The translations under genes and the position numbers were made by a program. Below the pieces are notes generated by a model. That model saw only the letters and a program-made list of their open reading frames with translations, had not been told where the DNA came from and made no database searches. Positions 58,823 to 64,000 of a stretch of DNA of 64,000 nt are shown piece after piece (position 1 is the first letter of the stretch; each line of letters opens with the position of its first letter). Location of the stretch: the NCBI GenBank assembly GCA_030248215.1, contig JASANG010002299.1, positions 124,001 through 188,000 on the forward strand. The letters run 5' to 3'. The stretch is from Enoplolaimus lenunculus. Lineage: Eukaryota > Nematoda > Enoplea > Enoplida > Thoracostomopsidae.

Positions 58823-59851
58823 AGTGTTGCATGTAGACCACCAAGTTGTCGGAAAACTCCAATATAGTTTTCGCCGTTTAAAATTAAGAGCGCAACCAAA
58901 TTTGTAAACTTGGATTGAAAATTCGTGTGTATTTCACGTTAAGCGTTTTAACGTAAAACTGGAAGACTTTTTTAGTTATCCCACGACTTTTTGTAACCAT
59001 AAAGTAATGCAATCTAGAAAACAATCTTTTAGCTTAATTTTCTTAGCAAAAACAATTATACACCTTTGCCAGTTGAGTTTAATTGTGTACAACAAGCTGT
59101 GGTTATAGTTTAAGCAGGATCGATTATTATCTTGTTACAGAAATACAGCATTGTCAGTACCTTAAAACAAACTTCTATTGAACTGGATTGAAATAATTCG
59201 AGCAGTGCTGGAAAGCTACACAAAAATACGTGCGCGAAAAGGTGGCCTAAGAACCCATCGACATCGAATGTTAGGAAGTGGTTATTTGAGCAAAATCCAC
59301 GAAAAACTCAACGAAATAAATTGTGAGAGAATTCTATCTGGCAACGCGAATTAGCATGTTTCAAAGTCCCAAGTTCTCAGCAAATGCTTCGATATTTCTA
59401 TACCCTGCCTACGACTTCTTTTTCTGCCTTTTGTTTTCTTTTACTAAATGTCAACTTTGAGGTTTGTTTTTTAGCGGACAATATAATTATCAAAAAATAT
59501 AAAATCATCGGTCTAAATAATTTCAGTCTTCAATGAATGCGAATAAAGGTTAGTCTTTGTTGAAAATTGCAGAAAAAACAGGCTGAATTACTGGTAAATG
59601 TTCTCTGTCCGTTGTATGCTTGACATCGGGATAAAACAAATTCGGAGTTGTGATTTAGGTGCCCTGGAACTAGCAAATCGCGAACTTCTCGCAGTGTAAT
59701 ATAATGTCCAACAATGTAATAAACTCTATGCGGACACTTTATTTGGAGCCAAAACGTCCGCATACTCTTTCATAACAACAGTATAACTTGCTTTATAAAA
59801 CAGAATAGGGGGACGATGGATGTTCGGAGTGCACGTGTTATAACGTGTGAG

Positions 59852-60516
59852 TAATGCGAGGTTCACGTTATGACCGGGGTAGCTTGGAATACGTTTTGTC
59901 CCTATTAGACTATTGGGTAACATTTTGTCTGCATATTCACCCTATATCGCATTTAAAAATTCGTATTTGTCTGCTGTTAACATGCGTGGGCCACCTTTTG
60001 TTCTTCAATATCACATGATATTTGAGGTATTGTCTGCGAATATTATGATATATTTTCAAATGTCTGCATACTTGAGGTAACATACCCAAATTGTCCTGTT
60101 GAATATCATATGATACTAGAATTTGAAATTTAAATTTTTGAATTATGAAGCTGTGGTTTTAAGCGATTTTGTGTCGGAAACGATTTGCCGGCGTGTATTT
60201 GGTATATTTAAAGCACATTTGTGCCGATTCCGTCCAACTTTTCATTCATTTATTGGTGCCCAAAGGTTACACTGTCCCGCTAAATATCATATGATATTCG
60301 TGGAAATTTTGGAATATCAAATGATATTCGCATAAATGTCCCACAGTATCACGTGACATACTGTCTCTTGTACGCATTAATGATTTGAGAGCGGTGGTTT
60401 GTAAGCAAATGTTATATGACATTCGAGTTTAAGACCTCAATTTTCACGTTGACGTCGAATCAACATGGGACAAACCGTGTCCCGCCTGCCCCGGTTATAA
60501 TGTGAACCCCGCATAA
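59852..60516. mobile_element. ~665-bp TIR element, TAATGCGAGGTTCACGTTAT ends
   Basis: Left TAATGCGAGGTTCACGTTAT, right complement ending ATGTGAACCCCGCATA, and CCGGGGYAGC / GCCTGCCCCGG just inside. The interior contains several ATATCATATGATATTCG palindromes. No transposase frame. The copy at 18561-19141 is the same family in the opposite sense and lacks one terminus. Confidence 0.8.
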
Positions 60517-60911
60517 CATTAGATTATCAGGATATGATACTGATTAGCTGTTGCGGAAGATATACAGAACCAGAACGGGAGCTTTTAGTTGTAGTTCAAA
60601 CGTTAATCAATTTTTGCTGTTTTCTTTGTATTTACATCTCCCTTCGTTAGCTTGGCCTTTTCCACTAGATTTTTGTGTCATTCTGGACGCAGCTGTATTA
60701 ACAATTTATAATTGTTTTTGACAGTTCTAAAGAGAAAATTTTTTTGGCGTATAATTCAGTATTTTAAAAGTACATATACCGCTGGGCACATTGCAAAATA
60801 TTTTATTTCGCAACCGAACAAACATTAGATTTCTTGCGATTTTAGTGTTGAAGATGTAGCATTGAATTGCCATATCCTACTTAAAGAAGAGATTTTAGGA
60901 GTCATTGTTAA

Positions 60912-61052
60912 TTGGGTACAAATAAGCCTAAGTGTAAATGATGAGCTTATACCTAAGCCTAAGTCAATTAAAAAATTTCATCAAAAACTTAAGTTTACTT
61001 ACTCTATTGTAGTCCCACAGAAAAATGTTCCGACCACGTTCTTTTACATAGG
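60912..61052. mobile_element. TTAGGC-bearing MITE, type B, degraded
   Basis: CCTAAG units, the CTTACTCTATTGTAGTCCCA segment shared with type B copies, and a right end resembling TTTTACATAGGCC. Left end and duplication unclear. It sits about 95 bp upstream of the peptide-gene start codon. Confidence 0.55.
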
Positions 61053-61145
61053 CCTGCTGCTCACCGTATACTCCATATGTGAAGGAACTAACAGGAAAAG
61101 TAACAGTTATTTATAGCTCAATTCATAAAGTACAACAAACGAATT

Positions 61146-62426
61146 ATGTACGCTTTTTTGATCGTGGTTGCGTTGGTGGCGCAGAATGCATTGCTCGGTA
61201 AAAATTCATCTCTGTACTCGTATACACCATGTAATAATTTTCAATTGAACAATATTTGGGCTTGTAAGTGCTATTCATTAAACTCGGATTATGTAACTAT
61301 CCGTTTTCAAAACGAGACGGACTAATGCAAGGTTAAATTTAACCAATTAAAAAGTAAGTGTTTGTTCAAAAAAATTTAACCATTTAGGAATTTTTGCACA
61401 TTACATGCACAAACTGTTATTAATTGCTCAAAATTTGTTTCACAGTTGTTTCGCAAAAAATATCTTCTAATTGTTTATGTATTAAACTTCTGATTGACCC
61501 TCGCCGTAATAGGGTACCACCCGAACATTTGAACGCCTCTATTGTGTTGGCAGAAAAATAAAACATCTTTGAAATTTTAACACCTCAATATCCGTGTTTC
61601 GTTTCCGTTTCCGTTATTTTAATATCTAACTGTTTCCGTTATTTTTGCTATCCATATACTCACACCTTCACATAGAATTCCTATGGAAAAAAGAGAAAAG
61701 CAACGTGTTTGGGAGCAGAGCAATCAGATTAAGTTAACTTTTTGAAAAGTTAAGTACGCACTTCTTCAATGAAAAGCCTATATAAAAATAGAATGAAAAC
61801 AATAATTTGTCATTCTGAAGTTAGAAATATAAGCTAAAAATCAGTTTAATTGGATCTCTTTATTGAGGCTCCCCAGTTGCTTCAGTGCATTATTTCAATG
61901 ACTCCAAGCCGGCTACTTGTCGGTATAATTCCTAAGCTTCTTACTGTGGATTTCTTTCGTTCCGAAGACAGACCTTATAGACTTTGCACTATTAACAGCC
62001 GCCATATGCTTTAAGTCCACACGACGTTTATTAAGTCCGGAATAAATCTATAAAATCGATGCTCGGGTTTAATGTTTATGCAATTCTAATAACCTGCATG
62101 CAGGTTTCTGACGTCTTAATGAGGTTGATACTCCTTAGAAAATTGAATCCGGGTTGATCTACTTGGCTTCGGCAAATTCACATTTCTTTATGTAGAATAT
62201 TTCAGTTAAGGGTCGTTTGAGACAATGACAAACACTTGCGTCAAAAGAATGGATTAAAAGCCATATAAATTGTATATATACAGCAAGCAATTTAAATGTA
62301 ATGCGTGAAATTTTTGTTTTAAGTTCTTGTTTTTCTATTTTTAGGCTCCAGGGTGTTACTCGACGAGTACCTCTCAAGTCTAAAGTCTCGCTGGAGCGGC
62401 TAATTTTTAAAGAAATGAAATGGTGA
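61146..62426 (+). CDS. Possible small secreted peptide gene, 3 exons, 59 aa
   Basis: Exon 1 (61146-61197) encodes a typical signal peptide, MYAFLIVVALVAQNALL, and ends at GTAAAA. Exon 2 (61877-61922, or from 61885 with an alternative in-phase acceptor) gives HYFNDSKPATC. Exon 3 (62345-62426) follows TTTTTAG and ends LERLIFKEMKW then TGA. Support for the last frame comes from a second copy at about 63817-63858, where all differences in the final 11-12 codons are synonymous (CTG/CTT, CTA/TTA, AAA/AAG). The mature peptide is basic with one Cys and a possible dibasic RR site. I recognise no family. It could be a neuropeptide-like or cuticle peptide, or an incomplete model of a larger gene. Confidence 0.4.
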
Positions 62427-63726
62427 AATGATTAATATATTTTTAAGTCGTTTGTATCACGGAGACAAATGTAACAGACTTTTTGAAGCCTGCGAATAAT
62501 TTTTTCTCACTATTATATATCTAATCAGCTTATGGTTAAATTTGGCAAACATATGAGTATATAGACTGCTCACGAATGAACATATTTTAGCTGGCAAATC
62601 CGGAACTTTAGGTTAATAGACAGAAGTTACATTATATACAAAAGATAAGTTAGCTAAATAAATCATTTTCAAGAATCGAGCTAAAGGAAATTGTCTTGCT
62701 GAATCTGGTTTCACAAACAATCCGCTTCTGGTTAAGTCTTTCAGGCATTAAAAATCACGAGTGCCGGCTCTTGTTATCCAAGAACTTTTGCTGGCAACTT
62801 AAATGGTGTGTCTAAAGTATGTTTAAACACAGAAGTTAGCTATTAGTTAAAAATGATGACCCACGATATAGAGTTGATCATATGTCCGTTTGAATAAAAT
62901 TTGGTTAAAACAGAGAAAAATCAGATCTGTAAAGTTTTAGCCAACCTAGCATGTGGAACTGGCTACGGTCCTGAAAAAAGAAGCCTCATAAAATCGCGAT
63001 ATATTCTAGTTTAAGATGAAACTTTAGGCCAGATTTTAGTCAAAACTAACAAAAATTTTATTTTGTTCCTTTGTCTGCGTACAATTGTGGGGGTGGTGAA
63101 GTTGGGCCGTGCCCACAGCGCTATGTGCGCTGAGGAGAGCGGAACGCAATATTGCAAAAGAAGAGATGCAAAAACCTAACTCGCGCAAAAAATGCATAGA
63201 ATTATATTTTTTTTGGGTACTTTGGGGATACTTTTGGAGCTTGAAAATATAAGTTTTCAAAAATTCAAATTTGGGCTTGAAATGATCAGTAGAGGACATG
63301 AGAAACTTAACTATGCAAACAAATTTCTTAAATCATTCCATTTTGGACCGAAAGCTTGTTAAAGAAGAGTAACCAAAAAGAGCTCTATAAAGAAATTTTG
63401 TAGTAAAACTGTTTTTCAGACTCTGCATTGCAAAAAAGTTTAAGATTTATTAGCCTCTGGTTAGAAACACTGCGGCTTCATGTCTTGGAATTGCGTTTTT
63501 TATGATCCTCATTAAACTGCTTTTCTCCACAATAATAATGATTACTATAAAGATTTTGTACTACTCATGCACATATAAAACTTGTTTGTTCATTGTGCAG
63601 TTAGTTTGCGTATACAGTGCGTGTGGTATTGCTTACAGTAGACTTTATGCAGTAAATGATTTGATGAAATTAATTTTTATATAAGCTGTCTTAATCTAAG
63701 CCGTCTGCTAATAAACCCGTCAGTAA

Positions 63727-63810
63727 TGCGTGTCTTTTTCACAGTGTTTTTGGCGGGAAAATTCAAATTTTGGCGGGAAATTCAAATTTTAGCGGTGAAA
63801 TTAAATCATG
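63727..63810. repeat. Short copy of the GGCGGGAAATTC array
   Basis: GTGCGTGTCTTTTTCACAGT followed by three or four array units. It abuts the partial peptide-gene duplicate. Confidence 0.7.
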
Positions 63811-63816
63811 ATTTAG

Positions 63817-63990
63817 AACGTCACTTGAGCGGTTAATTTTTAAAGAAATGAAGTGGTGAAATGATTAATATATTTATTATTCGTTTGAATCACGGCGTCA
63901 AATGTAACAAAATTTTTTAAGCCTGCGAATAATTTTTTCTCACTCTTAAATACCTAGTTAACTTACGGTTAAATTTGGCAAACATATAAT
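63817..63990 (+). pseudogene. Second, 5'-incomplete copy of the 59-aa peptide gene 3' end
   Basis: Repeats 62391-62555: the last codons encode SLERLIFKEMKW-stop and are followed by about 130 bp of clearly similar 3' flank (for example GCCTGCGAATAATTTTTTCT in both). The upstream exons of the first copy are not seen; instead the copy abuts a remnant of the GGCGGGAAATTC repeat (63727-63810). The window ends here, so an intact paralogue with distant exons cannot be ruled out. Confidence 0.5.
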
Positions 63991-64000
63991 TCAAAGAAAA

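Larger units (their letters stand above)
53850..61145. other. Intergenic, layered repeats
   Basis: Holds a GGCGGGAAATTC array (54230-54835), a 330-bp palindromic element (about 55070-55400), duplicated blocks (57640-58411 and 58583-58822) with a TIR insertion (57771-58287), a SINE-like copy (57196-57310), the larger TIR element (59852-60516) and a TTAGGC element (60912-61052). A 63-codon open frame at 59166-59354 is noted under findings. No gene is supported. Confidence 0.55.
62427..64000. other. 3' flank of peptide gene and partial repeats
   Basis: AT-rich flank with one arm of the palindromic element also found at 55070-55400 (here about 63210-63320), a short GGCGGGAAATTC array remnant (63727-63810) and the partial duplicate of the peptide gene's 3' end. 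Nothing else seen. Confidence 0.5.

Overview
The window is AT-rich invertebrate DNA with spliced GT-AG genes spread among many short inverted-repeat transposons. The best guess is a nematode, possibly an early-branching (clade I) lineage. The grounds are the many imperfect TTAGGC hexamers (the nematode telomere unit), the PAN plus ZP-domain apical matrix protein, and the compact conserved genes separated by transposon-rich DNA. This is inference; no ribosomal or mitochondrial marker is present.

Five genes are well supported. On the minus strand: choline-phosphate cytidylyltransferase (3279-9656, 8 exons, 450 aa), the ubiquitin-like protein UBL5/Hub1 (19916-21516, 3 exons, 73 aa, easily missed because its exons are under 90 bp) and a four-EF-hand calmodulin-like protein (35256-36915, 3 exons, 163 aa). 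On the plus strand: an alpha carbonic anhydrase with a mitochondrial-type N terminus (26490-32577, 8 exons, 363 aa) and a secreted/transmembrane PAN+ZP protein (44546-53849, 13 exons, about 730 aa). Two small two- or three-exon genes are proposed with lower confidence (13782-14056, 69 aa; 61146-62426, a 59-aa secreted peptide whose last codons recur in a second copy at the window end). All exon phases of the five main models join in frame.

The genes are unrelated housekeeping or structural functions, not a cluster. CCT controls the CDP-choline pathway, UBL5 is a splicing modifier, the carbonic anhydrase hydrates CO2, the EF-hand protein senses calcium, and the ZP protein belongs to apical extracellular matrix.

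The space between and inside genes is mostly MITEs: hAT-type elements with CAGGG ends and exact 8-bp target duplications, two related families that carry telomere-like TTAGGC arrays and also make 8-bp duplications, two GAGT-rich fold-back families, several further inverted-repeat families, tRNA-derived SINE-like repeats, minisatellites and a long TA microsatellite. The TTAGGC-bearing mobile elements are the most unusual feature. No retroviral, LTR or Polinton-like element, rRNA, CRISPR array or intact transposase gene was recognised.
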